From Streptomyces sp. man185 (GTDB taxonomy: Bacteria; Actinomycetota; Actinomycetes; Streptomycetales; Streptomycetaceae), in NCBI GenBank assembly GCA_002551355.1, contig NTHE01000021.1, forward strand, positions 1 to 64,000: 64,000 nucleotides of DNA, written 5' to 3'. The notes beneath the pieces are model-generated. The model was not told where the DNA came from, did not search any database, and worked only from the letters and a program-made list of their open reading frames with translations. Made by a program: the position numbers and the translations under genes. This document shows positions 17,766-26,107 of this stretch, piece after piece (positions within the stretch are counted from its first letter, which is position 1; every line of letters begins with the position of its first letter).

Positions 17766-18041
17766 TCAGCCGTAGACGATGCGGCGCAGCTGGCGGAGCG
17801 AGAGCTCCGGCGGCGCCACGGCGCGGTGCGGCAGCTCGGCCGCGATCCGCTCGAAGATCTCCGTGTTGACCAGGCCGCCGGACTGCAGTTCACGGTGGCG
17901 GCGCCGGACGAAGACGTCGGTGCTCTCGTCGAAGTACGCCAGCACGTCGAGGACCACCCGGGCCGCCTCGCCGCGCTGGAGCGCGGTGGAGCGTACGAGG
18001 TGATCGATGAGGTCGTCGTGCGACGAGCGGCGTTCAAGCAC
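17766..18041 (-). CDS. small conserved-looking hypothetical upstream of glmS
   Basis: 91 codons from a GTG at 18041, the only possible start before an in-frame stop. The sequence is charged and predicted helical (RRSSHDDLIDHLVRSTAL, VLDVLAYFDESTDVFVRRRH, ELSLRQLRRIVYG) with normal codon bias. It has no signal peptide or membrane segment and is not a family that I recognise. It is 75 bp upstream of glmS and so is likely co-transcribed with it, behind the palindrome at 18082-18099. Confidence 0.65.
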   Translation of the reverse strand: MLERRSSHDDLIDHLVRSTALQRGEAARVVLDVLAYFDESTDVFVRRRHRELQSGGLVNTEIFERIAAELPHRAVAPPELSLRQLRRIVYG

Positions 18042-18081
18042 CCGTCGATATTGCGTGCCGGGGCGCGCTTATGCAAGAAAT

Positions 18082-18099
18082 CTGCCCGATATCGGGCAG
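18082..18099. promoter_or_regulatory. perfect 18-bp palindrome, possible operator
   Basis: CTGCCCGATATCGGGCAG is an exact palindrome with no loop, 40 bp upstream of the GTG of the small gene before glmS and 28 bp past the DUF4429 stop. The loop-free form and promoter position favour a protein-binding site; a terminator role is less likely. Confidence 0.5.
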
Positions 18100-18127
18100 G
18101 GGGTGCCGGAAAGGTCGCCCGATCGCC

Positions 18128-19021
18128 TCACAAGCTGCGCAGAACGGCCTGCTTCGCGGTGCTGAACTCCTCGTCGGTGAGGACTCCGGCCCGGTGCAGC
18201 TCGCCGAGTTCCCGCAGTCGGCGCAGCAGCGCGTCGTGATCGCCCGCGGGTGGGGTGGTCGGCGCGGTGGCGGGATCGGCCGCCTTGGCCAGGGGCGGGG
18301 GAGCCTCCGGTCCGTCCAGCGCCGCCCGGGCCCCGGGCAGCCTCATCAGCACCGCCGCGGCGACCAGGACCGCGGTGTGCTCCTTCTTGGACATCCCCCA
18401 CAGGTCCAGGGCGTACGTGTCGTACTTCGGCGGAGCGGAGACGGGCCCCTCAACCGGCTCGAAGCGCAGATAGCCGTTCTCCAGACCGATCGAGGGCAGC
18501 CACCGCACGCCCGCGATCCGTGACAGCGGGAAGGTGAACGCGCCCCCGGCCGTCTTGGACTCCTCGGCCTTCCAGTTCCAGGTCAGCCGGATGCTCTCGC
18601 CGTCGAAGGACGCCGTGCCGTCGCCGCCCCCGCCCGAGACCGGCAGCGTGGGGCCGGGCAGCAGGAAGCGGTCCACCGGGCCGTCCGGCACCTGCTCGAT
18701 CAGCAGCGCGTTGCGGACCTCGTCGACGAAGTACTCCGCGACCCCCGTGCGGTCCTTCTCCACGGTCAGCACATAGGGGTCGGCGCCGTCCTTGAGCCGG
18801 CCGTCGGCGGCCCGCAGCACCGGGCAGGCGCCACCGCGCAGCCGCAGCCGCAGCCGTCCGCCCTTGCGGTCCGGCTCGAACGAGACGCCCGCCACCGCCT
18901 CCAGGGGGACGGCGATCTCACCCAGCTGCTGCCGGACCGGGTGCGCCTTTCCCCCCGGCACGATGCGCACGGTGTCCCCGTCGAACGTCCACGTTCCGTC
19001 CCGCTGGATGATTTCTGCCAT
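18128..19021 (-). CDS. DUF4429 + SHOCT domain protein
   Basis: 297-residue cytosolic protein of unknown function. It contains two related DUF4429-type beta-rich halves (about 1-100, WTFDGDTVRIVPGGKAHPVR; about 125-215, ASFDGESIRLTWNWKAEES) and a C-terminal SHOCT motif (LRRLRELGELHRAGVLTDEEFSTAKQAVL), a short helical element commonly found at the end of oligomeric or membrane-linked proteins. ATG at 19021 is chosen because the 24 upstream residues to 19093 are Arg/Gly-rich and non-conserved in character. It lies 106 bp after desD on the same strand and may not belong to the des operon. Confidence 0.8.
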   Translation of the reverse strand: MAEIIQRDGTWTFDGDTVRIVPGGKAHPVRQQLGEIAVPLEAVAGVSFEPDRKGGRLRLRLRGGACPVLRAADGRLKDGADPYVLTVEKDRTGVAEYFVDEVRNALLIEQVPDGPVDRFLLPGPTLPVSGGGGDGTASFDGESIRLTWNWKAEESKTAGGAFTFPLSRIAGVRWLPSIGLENGYLRFEPVEGPVSAPPKYDTYALDLWGMSKKEHTAVLVAAAVLMRLPGARAALDGPEAPPPLAKAADPATAPTTPPAGDHDALLRRLRELGELHRAGVLTDEEFSTAKQAVLRSL

Positions 19022-19127
19022 GGCCCCGATTCTGCCAGCCGGCCGCCCTCGGGGAAGGGGCGAGCGCCCGAGGGACCGTCCTCGGGCGCCCACCGTTCAG
19101 GGGCCGCCGGCGCCGCGGCGGCCGGGC

Positions 19128-20906
19128 TCAGAACCCGGCGATCGGGTTCTTCAGCCGGCCCACCAACTGCAGCGCGCCCGCCGGGTCGTTGAGGTCGACC
19201 ATCTGCTGGTTGTCCCGCAACTGGAGGCGGTTGAGGCAGGACAGCGCGAACTCCGCCTCGAACAGGTCGTAACTCCTGAACTTCTCCGCGAGATACGGCA
19301 CCGACTCCTGGTAGTCGCGCACACAGGCGGCGACCGTCCGCCAGAAGGTGTCCTCGTCGAGGATGCCCTCGGTGGCCAGGCCCGCCCCCAGGAAGCGGAA
19401 GAAGCAGTCGAAGACGTCGGTGAAGACCGACAGCAGCTTCATGTCCTCGGGGACCTCGGCCCGGATCCGCTCGACCTGCGGCGGCAGCACCGCGTCCGGG
19501 TCCATCACCGCGATCTCCTCGGCGATGTCCTTGAAGATCGTGCGGGTGACGACCCCGTCCTCCACGACCAGGATCACGTTCTCGCCGTGCGGCATGTAGA
19601 CCAGGTCGTAGGCGTAGAAGCTGTGCAGCACCGGCACCAGATAGGCGTCCAGGTAGTGCCGCAGCCACACCTGCGGGTCCAGGCCCGACTCGGCGATCAG
19701 CACCCCGGCCACCGAACCGCCCTCGTGGTCGGTGTGAAGCAGCGAGGCCATCGTCGCGACCCGCTCGCCCGGCTGGAGCCCCGGCACCGGACTCTCGCGC
19801 CACAGGGCGGCGAGCATCTTCCGGTACGGGGAGCCCTTGGCGGTGGCCGCCTCGTAGGACCGGTGGTGGTAGCCGATCGCGGCGCGCTCCCGGATGATCG
19901 AGAACCGGGCCCCGCGCAGCAGGTCGTCGCGCTCGATGAGGCCGGCCAGCCAGTCGTTGATCGCGGGCGTGGCCTCCATGTACGCGGCCGAAAGCCCCCG
20001 CATGAAGCCCATGTTGAGCACGGACAGCGCCGTCTTCACGTAGTGCTTCTCGGGATGGTCGGTGTTGAAGAAGGTCCGGATCGACTGCTGGGCGAGATAG
20101 CCGTCCTCGCTCTCGCCGAGCACCACCAGATGCCGCTCGGCCAGCTCTCCGGCGAAGGTGACCGCCAGCTTGTTCCACCACTGCCACGGGTGGACGGGCA
20201 GCAGGAAGTAGTCGGCCGGGTCGAGGCCCAGCCCGCGCAGCGCGCCGTCGAACCGCTCCCGGGTCGCCTCGCTCAGCTCGTCCTTCATCAGCGCGTCGTA
20301 GTCGAGCCCGGCGCCCGCGGTGAAGGTGGCCCGCTCCCGGCGGGCGGCCAGCCACACCAGCCGGATCGGGGACGCCGCCTCGGGGGCGTACGCCCGGTAC
20401 TCGTCCACGCCGAAGCCGAGCCGCCCGTTGTTGGCGACGAAACACGGGTGTCCCTCGGTCATCCCGGTCTCGACGGCCTGGAAGCCGGCGGCGACGAGCT
20501 GGCCCGAGGTGGCCGGTTCCTTGGTGAGTTTGTAGGCGGTTCCGGCCAGGGTGGAGGAGACCTCCTCCAGATAGACCGGCAGGACCTCCTGGGAGATCCC
20601 GAGGGTGTGCCGCAGCTCGACGAAGAACTCCAGTGTGTCCAGCGGGAGTTCGGACCCGTGCCGGTGCCGCGTGATGGTCTCCGCCTCGACCTGCCAGTGG
20701 TCCAGGGCGAAGACGCGTGCGGTGAAACGGTACTCGGTGGAGGCGTCGTCGCTACGGACGGTGTAGCGGTCGTCGCCGAGCGGCGTAGGGGCCAGCAGCC
20801 GCTCGTGGCTGAATTCCGCCAGTGCTTTGCGGACCAGCAGTCGGTTTGCGGTGGCCCAGCGCCCCGGGGAGAGGTGGGCGACGCTGTCGGTGAGGGCGGT
20901 CGTCAT
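19128..20906 (-). CDS. desD: desferrioxamine synthetase (NIS synthetase)
   Basis: ATP-dependent NRPS-independent siderophore synthetase. It joins and macrocyclises N-hydroxy-N-succinyl- (or acetyl-) cadaverine units to desferrioxamine E/B. The 592-residue IucA/IucC protein has the substrate/ATP motifs HPCFVANNGRLGFGVDEY and LPVHPWQWWNKLAVTFAGELAE, and the C-terminal FhuF-like part (YMPHGENVILVVEDG, YDLVYMPHG). Its start codon overlaps the desC stop (ATGA, 20903-20906), so it is translationally coupled and last in desABCD. Expression should follow the iron box at 24257. Confidence 0.95.
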   Translation of the reverse strand: MTTALTDSVAHLSPGRWATANRLLVRKALAEFSHERLLAPTPLGDDRYTVRSDDASTEYRFTARVFALDHWQVEAETITRHRHGSELPLDTLEFFVELRHTLGISQEVLPVYLEEVSSTLAGTAYKLTKEPATSGQLVAAGFQAVETGMTEGHPCFVANNGRLGFGVDEYRAYAPEAASPIRLVWLAARRERATFTAGAGLDYDALMKDELSEATRERFDGALRGLGLDPADYFLLPVHPWQWWNKLAVTFAGELAERHLVVLGESEDGYLAQQSIRTFFNTDHPEKHYVKTALSVLNMGFMRGLSAAYMEATPAINDWLAGLIERDDLLRGARFSIIRERAAIGYHHRSYEAATAKGSPYRKMLAALWRESPVPGLQPGERVATMASLLHTDHEGGSVAGVLIAESGLDPQVWLRHYLDAYLVPVLHSFYAYDLVYMPHGENVILVVEDGVVTRTIFKDIAEEIAVMDPDAVLPPQVERIRAEVPEDMKLLSVFTDVFDCFFRFLGAGLATEGILDEDTFWRTVAACVRDYQESVPYLAEKFRSYDLFEAEFALSCLNRLQLRDNQQMVDLNDPAGALQLVGRLKNPIAGF

Positions 20907-21472
20907 CGGTCGTAACCTCCGGTTGCTGCTTCGAACTGCTCACGGGTGCAGGCGCTGAGCAGAGCGTCCTTCTCCGGTTTGGCGATCTCGCGGAGCACCT
21001 CGAAGCCGACAGCCTTGTTGAGGGCCTGCACGGCGCTGTTGGTCACGTCGGGCTCGACGACGACCCGTCGCACCGACGGGTCGGCGAAGAGGAAATCCAT
21101 CACGGCGGTGATCACGGCCCGGGTGAAGCCGTGCACCGGGGTGTCGGTGGGGGCGACCAGGAAGTGCATCCCGACATCGCCGGGCTCCGCCTCGTACAGG
21201 CCCTTCAGCTCGACCTCGGTGGGGTCGTACCGCTCGATCAGGAAGGCGGGTTCGCCGTCGTGCAGCCCGATGAAGGCGTCGTGGTGCGGGTGGGCGGCGA
21301 TCGAACGGTACTCCCGCTCCACGTCGACGAGTTCGGCGTCGCCCATCAGCCAGAACGCGGCCTTGGGGTGGGTCACCCAGCCGTGCACCAGCTCGGCGTC
21401 GGCGGCGGGGTCCAGCGGGCGGACGGCGAAGGTGCCGAGTGTGCCGGGGCGGTGTTTGTCGGGGTGGTTCAT
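20903..21472 (-). CDS. desC: N-hydroxycadaverine N-acyltransferase
   Basis: GNAT-like acyltransferase (189 residues, IucB/RhbD type) that transfers succinyl or acetyl groups from CoA to N-hydroxycadaverine. Diagnostic features are [40 protein letters not shown] and the C-terminal [26 protein letters not shown]. It overlaps both neighbours by 4 bp (ATGA at each junction), which indicates tight coupling with desB and desD. A small frame on the other strand is a shadow. Confidence 0.94.
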   Translation of the reverse strand: MNHPDKHRPGTLGTFAVRPLDPAADAELVHGWVTHPKAAFWLMGDAELVDVEREYRSIAAHPHHDAFIGLHDGEPAFLIERYDPTEVELKGLYEAEPGDVGMHFLVAPTDTPVHGFTRAVITAVMDFLFADPSVRRVVVEPDVTNSAVQALNKAVGFEVLREIAKPEKDALLSACTREQFEAATGGYDR

Positions 21473-22746
21473 ACGGCGAACTCCTGGAAGGCGATGGACT
21501 TCTCGACCGGGTAGACCTCACGGCCGAGCAGCTCGCCGATGATGTACGCGTTGCGGTAGGCGCCCATGCCGAGGTCGGGCGAGGTGATCGAGTGGGTGTG
21601 CACCGAGGCGTTCTGGAGGAAGACCCCGCGCCCGGTGGTGTCGATGCTGTAGTTGCGGGCCACGTCGAAGCGGCCCCGGCTGTCGTGGCGCAGCCGACCG
21701 GTCACGGGTGCGAGGAAGGCGGGCGCCTCGTACCGGTAGCCGGTGGCGAGGATCAGGCCCTCGGTGGTCAGGGAGTAGTCCTTGCCCTGCTCCTCCTGGC
21801 GCAGCCCCAGGCTGTACGCGCCGCCCTCCTCGTCGTAACGCGCGCTGAGCAGCGCGGAGTTGGTGAGGAGCCGGGTGGGTGCGGGGCCGGACAGGTTCTT
21901 CTGGTAGAGCAGGTCGAAGATGGCGTCGATCAGCTCCCCGTCGATGCCCTTGAACAGCCCCTTCTGTCCGGTCTCCAGCCGGTACCGGGTCTCCTCGGGC
22001 AGCGCGTGGAAGTAGTCGATGTACTCCGGGGAGGTCATCTCCAGCGTCAGCTTGGTGTACTCCAGCGGGAAGAACCGCGGGGAACGGGTGACCCAGTTGA
22101 GCCGGTATCCGTGGGTGTCGATCTCGGAGAGCAGGTCGTAGTAGATCTCCGCCGCACTCTGCCCGCTGCCGACCAAGGTGATCGACTTCTTCTGCTGGAG
22201 TTGGGCTTTGCCTTCCAGATAACGGGAGTTGTGCAGGAAGTCCCCACCGAGCCCCTGGCAGGCGTCCGGGATGTGCGGCGGCGTGCCGGTGCCGAGGACG
22301 AGATGCCGGGAGCGGAACAGCTCACCGGCCGCGGTACGCACGGTGTAGAGCTCGGAGCCCTCGTCGTACGTCACCGTCTCCACGGTCTCGTTGAACCGGA
22401 TGCTGCTCAGCTTCCCGGCGGCCCAGCGGCAGTAGTCGTTGTACTCGGTCCGCAGCGGGTAGAAGTTCTCCCGGATGTAGAACGAGTAGAGCCGGCCGCG
22501 TTCTTTGAGGTAGTTGAGGAACGAGTACGGCGAGGTCGGGTCGGCCATGGTGACCAGGTCCGACATGAACGGCGTCTGGAGATGGGCCCCTTCGAGGAAC
22601 ATCCCGGCGTGCCACTCGAAGTCCGGCTTGGCCTCCAGGAAGACGCCGTTCAGCTCGTCGATCGGCTCGGTCAGGCAGGCGAGGCCGAGGTTGAACGGGC
22701 CGAGCCCGATCCCGATGAAGTCGTGGGGTTCAGGAAGCGCGGTCAA
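21469..22746 (-). CDS. desB: cadaverine N-monooxygenase (FAD, NADPH)
   Basis: Hydroxylates cadaverine to N-hydroxycadaverine. The 425-residue protein of the IucD/SidA class has the FAD site [16 protein letters not shown] at residues 10-25, an NADPH-binding [18 protein letters not shown] near 200, and the C-terminal ATGYRYEAP signature. The start is a TTG at 22746 that overlaps the desA end by 17 bp and has GGGAG just upstream; the FAD motif would be too close to any later start. It is second in desABCD. Confidence 0.94.
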   Translation of the reverse strand: MTALPEPHDFIGIGLGPFNLGLACLTEPIDELNGVFLEAKPDFEWHAGMFLEGAHLQTPFMSDLVTMADPTSPYSFLNYLKERGRLYSFYIRENFYPLRTEYNDYCRWAAGKLSSIRFNETVETVTYDEGSELYTVRTAAGELFRSRHLVLGTGTPPHIPDACQGLGGDFLHNSRYLEGKAQLQQKKSITLVGSGQSAAEIYYDLLSEIDTHGYRLNWVTRSPRFFPLEYTKLTLEMTSPEYIDYFHALPEETRYRLETGQKGLFKGIDGELIDAIFDLLYQKNLSGPAPTRLLTNSALLSARYDEEGGAYSLGLRQEEQGKDYSLTTEGLILATGYRYEAPAFLAPVTGRLRHDSRGRFDVARNYSIDTTGRGVFLQNASVHTHSITSPDLGMGAYRNAYIIGELLGREVYPVEKSIAFQEFAV

Positions 22747-24178
22747 GGGAGTCTCCCAGGTACTTCTCGGCGTGGCCGGAGATCAGATCGAGGACCGTGG
22801 CGATGTCGTGCACAGTCGTTTCGGGGTTGAGCAGGGTGAACTTCAGGTACTGGCGGTCGCCGACCTTGGTGCCCGCGACGATCGCCTCGCCCGAGGCGAA
22901 CAACGCCTTGCGGGCATAGAGGTTGGCGCGGTCGATCTCGTCGGGGGAGGTGACGCCGGACGGGATGTGGCGGAAGACGAGCGTGGAGAGCCGCGGCTCG
23001 ACGACCACGTCGAAGCGCGGGTCGGCGGCGAGCAGCTGCCAGCCCTCGGCGGCCCGGTCGCAGACCTCGTCGAAGAGCTCGCCGATGCCGTCGGCGCCCA
23101 TGACGCGCAGCGTCATCCACAGCTTGAGCGCGTCGAACCGGCGGGTCGTCTGGAGGGACTTGTCGACCTGGTTGGGTATCCGCTCCTCGGCCATCCGGCG
23201 CGGGTTCAGATACTCCGCGTGGTACGTGACGTGGCGCAGGGTCGCCCGGTCGCGGACCAGTACGGCCGACGAACTCACCGGCTGGAAGAAGGACTTGTGG
23301 TAGTCCACGGTCACCGAGTCGGCGTGGGCGATGCCTTCGAGCAGCCCGCGCCGCGCGCGGGAGGCGAGCAGCCCGCAGCCGTACGCGGCGTCCACGTGCA
23401 TCCAGGTGGCGAACTGCTCGCAGAGGGCGGCGATCTCGGGCAGCGGGTCGATGGAACCGAAGTCCGTGGTGCCGGCGGTGGCGACGACGGCCATGGGGGC
23501 GGCCCCTTCGGCGACGCACTGTTCCAGGGCACGGGCGAGCGCCACGGTCTGCATCCGCTTGTCGCGGTCCACGGGCACGGAGACGACGGCGTCCGGGCCG
23601 AGGCCGAGCAGTTTGGCGGACTTCTGCACGCTGAAGTGACTGCACTCGGAGGTGAAGATCCGCAGCCGGGTGAAGTGCTCCGGCCGGATCTTCGCCTCCT
23701 CCCGGGCCAGCAGCAGGGCCTGGAGGTTGGACTGTGTACCGCCACTGGTGAAGATCCCGTCGGCGGCCGGGCCGAGCCCGATCCGCTCGGTGGTCCAGTC
23801 GATCAGCCGACGCTCGATGAGGGTGCCGCCCGCGCTCTGGTCCCAGGTGTCCAGGGAGGAGTTGATGGCGGAGAGCACGGCTTCGCCGAGCACGGCGGGT
23901 ATGACCACCGGGCAGTTGAGGTGGCCCAGGTAGCGGGGGTGGTGGAAGTAGACGGCGTCGCGGAGGTAGACCTCGCCGAGCTCGTCGAGGGCGGCGGCGG
24001 CGTCGCCCAGTGGCCGGTCGAGGTCGATCGCGTCGACGACGGGGGAGAGCTCGTCGACACCGACCCCGCTGAAGGGGCGCTCGGTGGCGGCGAGGGTGGC
24101 CGCAACCCGTTCCACGCCTGCGGAGACGGTGCTCCGATAGTGCTCCGCAGTCGTGTTGTTGAGCAGGTGCGAACGCAT
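22730..24178 (-). CDS. desA: lysine decarboxylase (PLP, group II)
   Basis: Makes cadaverine from L-lysine, the committed step to desferrioxamine. The 482-residue group II decarboxylase has the PLP lysine in [12 protein letters not shown] (Lys295), the cofactor-Asp segment [16 protein letters not shown], and [19 protein letters not shown] for phosphate binding. It is first in desABCD, 79 bp downstream of a near-consensus iron box, so it should be repressed by iron-loaded DmdR1/IdeR. Confidence 0.95.
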   Translation of the reverse strand: MRSHLLNNTTAEHYRSTVSAGVERVAATLAATERPFSGVGVDELSPVVDAIDLDRPLGDAAAALDELGEVYLRDAVYFHHPRYLGHLNCPVVIPAVLGEAVLSAINSSLDTWDQSAGGTLIERRLIDWTTERIGLGPAADGIFTSGGTQSNLQALLLAREEAKIRPEHFTRLRIFTSECSHFSVQKSAKLLGLGPDAVVSVPVDRDKRMQTVALARALEQCVAEGAAPMAVVATAGTTDFGSIDPLPEIAALCEQFATWMHVDAAYGCGLLASRARRGLLEGIAHADSVTVDYHKSFFQPVSSSAVLVRDRATLRHVTYHAEYLNPRRMAEERIPNQVDKSLQTTRRFDALKLWMTLRVMGADGIGELFDEVCDRAAEGWQLLAADPRFDVVVEPRLSTLVFRHIPSGVTSPDEIDRANLYARKALFASGEAIVAGTKVGDRQYLKFTLLNPETTVHDIATVLDLISGHAEKYLGDSLDRAS

Positions 24179-24256
24179 GAAGGGGTCCTCCCGGGTGAGG
24201 GGAACTTCATCGCGGCCCTCCGGGCAGGAAGAGGGTACGAGGGCGCGATCTCGAAG

Positions 24257-24275
24257 TAAGGCGAGCCTAACCTAA
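24257..24275 (-). promoter_or_regulatory. iron box (DmdR1/IdeR operator) of desABCD
   Basis: On the minus strand TTAGGTTAGGCTCGCCTTA matches the iron-box consensus TTAGGTTAGGCTCACCTAA at 17 of 19 positions. TAGGCT within it can serve as the -10, giving simple occlusion by the repressor. Confidence 0.93.
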
Positions 24276-24335
24276 CTCGGAATCGACTATTCCTCTCGCC
24301 CCCTGCGGGTGTACCGGTTGTCCGCTTTCCCGCCC

Positions 24336-25205
24336 CTATCGCGCCACTTGCTCTGCCCGCTCCCTTTTGAGCCGGTCCGCTCTCCGCGCCTGCTCCTCGC
24401 TGAGGCCGCGCCGCCAGTACGCGGCGGACGTCACCCGCTCGGGGGCGAAGCCGCGCTCCCGGACGAGGTGGTGGTGCAGCGCCCGCACCCCGGATGCCTC
24501 GCCCGCGATCCACGCGTACGGTGTGCCCCCGGGCAGCTCGGTGGCGCGCACGTCCTCGATGCCGCGGGCTGCCCCCTCGCTCCGGACGAGCCAGCTGATC
24601 CTGGCCTTCGCCGCGGTGTTCAGCGCCTGCCGGTCCTCGGTGAACGGGACCTCCAGCCAGACCCGGGCCGGCAGTCCCGCGGGCAGCCACTCCAGGATGG
24701 CGGCCGCGGCGGGCAGGGCGGTCTCGTCGGCTTGGATCAGCACCCAGTCCGTGTCGGCCGGCGGCCGGAAACGTAGGGCGGTGTTGTCCGCCACGGCGGG
24801 GCCCAGCACCCTGAGCCGGTCACCGGGGGCGGCCGCCAGTGCCCAGCGGGCCGCGGTGCCGCCGTCGCCGTGCAGTACGAAGTCGAGGTCGACCTCGGTG
24901 GAGCCGTCGGCCCGCAGTCGCTGGGCCCGTACGGCATACGAACGCGTCGCGGCCCGTTCGTCCTCGGACCGCGACGGCCCGGTGCTGCCCCCGCCCGCCG
25001 GGACCACCGCTCCGCCCCCGCCCGGACCGCCAGGCAGGATGACGGACAGGCTCTGGTCCCGGCCCCCGCCCCGCAAGCCGTCGGCCTCCGGGCCGCCGAG
25101 CGTGACCCGGAGGATGGACGGGCCCAGCCTCCTGGTCCGCAGGACGATCAGGTCGAAGGGCCGGAACGGGGCGACTTCGGGGATGGCGTCAGTCGTCGAC
25201 GTCAA
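24336..25205 (-). CDS. desF: siderophore-interacting protein (ferric-siderophore reductase type)
   Basis: FAD-dependent reductase-like protein of the ViuB/SIP family, expected to release iron from imported ferrioxamine. The 289-residue protein has an N-terminal FAD-binding barrel (RSYAVRAQRLRADG contains the RxYxxR/RSYTxR-like motif; DLDFVLHGDGGTAARWA) and a SIP C-terminal NAD(P)-like domain (DWVLIQADETALPAAAAILEWLP, YAWIAGEASGVRALHHHLVRERG, YWRRGLSEEQA). Start is a TTG at 25205 with GGAGGAG 7 nt upstream. It has its own iron box at 25277 and lies upstream of desA with a second iron box between. A Gly/Pro-rich insert (GGPGGGGAVVPAGGG) is unusual. Confidence 0.9.
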   Translation of the reverse strand: MTSTTDAIPEVAPFRPFDLIVLRTRRLGPSILRVTLGGPEADGLRGGGRDQSLSVILPGGPGGGGAVVPAGGGSTGPSRSEDERAATRSYAVRAQRLRADGSTEVDLDFVLHGDGGTAARWALAAAPGDRLRVLGPAVADNTALRFRPPADTDWVLIQADETALPAAAAILEWLPAGLPARVWLEVPFTEDRQALNTAAKARISWLVRSEGAARGIEDVRATELPGGTPYAWIAGEASGVRALHHHLVRERGFAPERVTSAAYWRRGLSEEQARRADRLKRERAEQVAR

Positions 25206-25276
25206 CGGCGGGCTCCTCCGGGACGGGCCGGAGCTGCGGGCGGACGGGCCCGGCTTCCGACTGGGGCGATCCGAAG

Positions 25277-25295
25277 GAAGGTTAGCCTACCCTTG
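25277..25295 (-). promoter_or_regulatory. iron box of desF, overlapping the GNAT 3' end
   Basis: Minus-strand CAAGGGTAGGCTAACCTTC matches the iron-box consensus at 13 of 19 positions and is itself nearly palindromic (AAGGTTAG/CTACCCTT). The stop codon of the upstream GNAT gene (25287-25289) lies inside it. Confidence 0.75.
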
Positions 25296-25976
25296 CCTGG
25301 CGGGGAGGGTGGTCGCCGACGCGTCTTCCCCGCCTCGGACCCCGAACTCCGCCCGGCAGGCTTCGAGCCCCTCCACGGTCACGTCCACGCTCCGGTGCAC
25401 CTCCCACCGGGCCCGGTCCAGGCGCAGCCGCTGAAGGGTGACGGGGGCCCCGCGTGCGACACCCGTCTCCAGGCCGTCGTCCGTGTACCCGAGCCGCCGT
25501 GAGACCCCGAGCGAACGGGGGTTGTCCGTCATGGCGGCGGACACGGCGTACCGCGCGCCGAGCCCGGCGAACGCGAGGTGGAGGGCTGCGGCGCGCATCT
25601 CCGTACCGAGGCCCTGCCCCTGGTAAGGGAGCCCGAGCCACGACCCGGTCTCCGCCTGCCGCCGTACCCCGAAGTCCCGCCCCATCAGGTCCTGCCGCCC
25701 GATGACCTTCCCCTCGTGGAGGACGGCCAGGCTGAGTGTCCAGTCCTGTTCGGACCAGGTGGCCACGGTCCCCAGCAGATGCTGGAACACGGCTCGCGCC
25801 ACCTCTTCGGGCGTCCCGTCGGTCCACGCCACGCTGAACGGCATGCGGTCCGGATCGTGCAGCCCGCGGGCCGCCACCGAGGCCAGCTCGTCGAGGAGTC
25901 CGACGCCGGGCAGGCGCAGTTCGAGGCGGGGGGTGCGGAGGCGAAGCCCGTACAGGGGCCAGTGGCGGGGGTCCAT
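25287..25976 (-). CDS. GNAT family N-acetyltransferase (RimJ/RimL-like)
   Basis: 229-residue acetyltransferase with the acetyl-CoA loop GLPYQGQGLGTEMRAAALHLAF (QGxGxG/A) at about 130-150 and the C-terminal MTDNPRSLGVSRRLGYTDDG and GAPVTLQRLRLDRARW. Substrate unknown; these proteins often acetylate protein N-termini, antibiotics or amino acids. It starts at an ATG at 25976. Its last codons overlap the desF iron box, which suggests that it was joined to this promoter secondarily. A related C-terminal fragment lies at 29306-29380. Confidence 0.85.
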   Translation of the reverse strand: MDPRHWPLYGLRLRTPRLELRLPGVGLLDELASVAARGLHDPDRMPFSVAWTDGTPEEVARAVFQHLLGTVATWSEQDWTLSLAVLHEGKVIGRQDLMGRDFGVRRQAETGSWLGLPYQGQGLGTEMRAAALHLAFAGLGARYAVSAAMTDNPRSLGVSRRLGYTDDGLETGVARGAPVTLQRLRLDRARWEVHRSVDVTVEGLEACRAEFGVRGGEDASATTLPARQG

Positions 25977-26107
25977 GACGGGACTCTGCCGCACGGGCGG
26001 AGAGGTGTCGACCGGTATACGGACCGGCGCGACGCACGGCGGCGGGGGCACGGCCCGCCGGGTGTCTCCGGCGGCCGTACCTCCGCGTAGCCCCCGCTTA
26101 CGCGCGA

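Noticed and set aside
24179..24335. A single iron box serving all des genes
   Set aside because: desF has its own box at 25277 and desA its own at 24257, so at least two control points exist.
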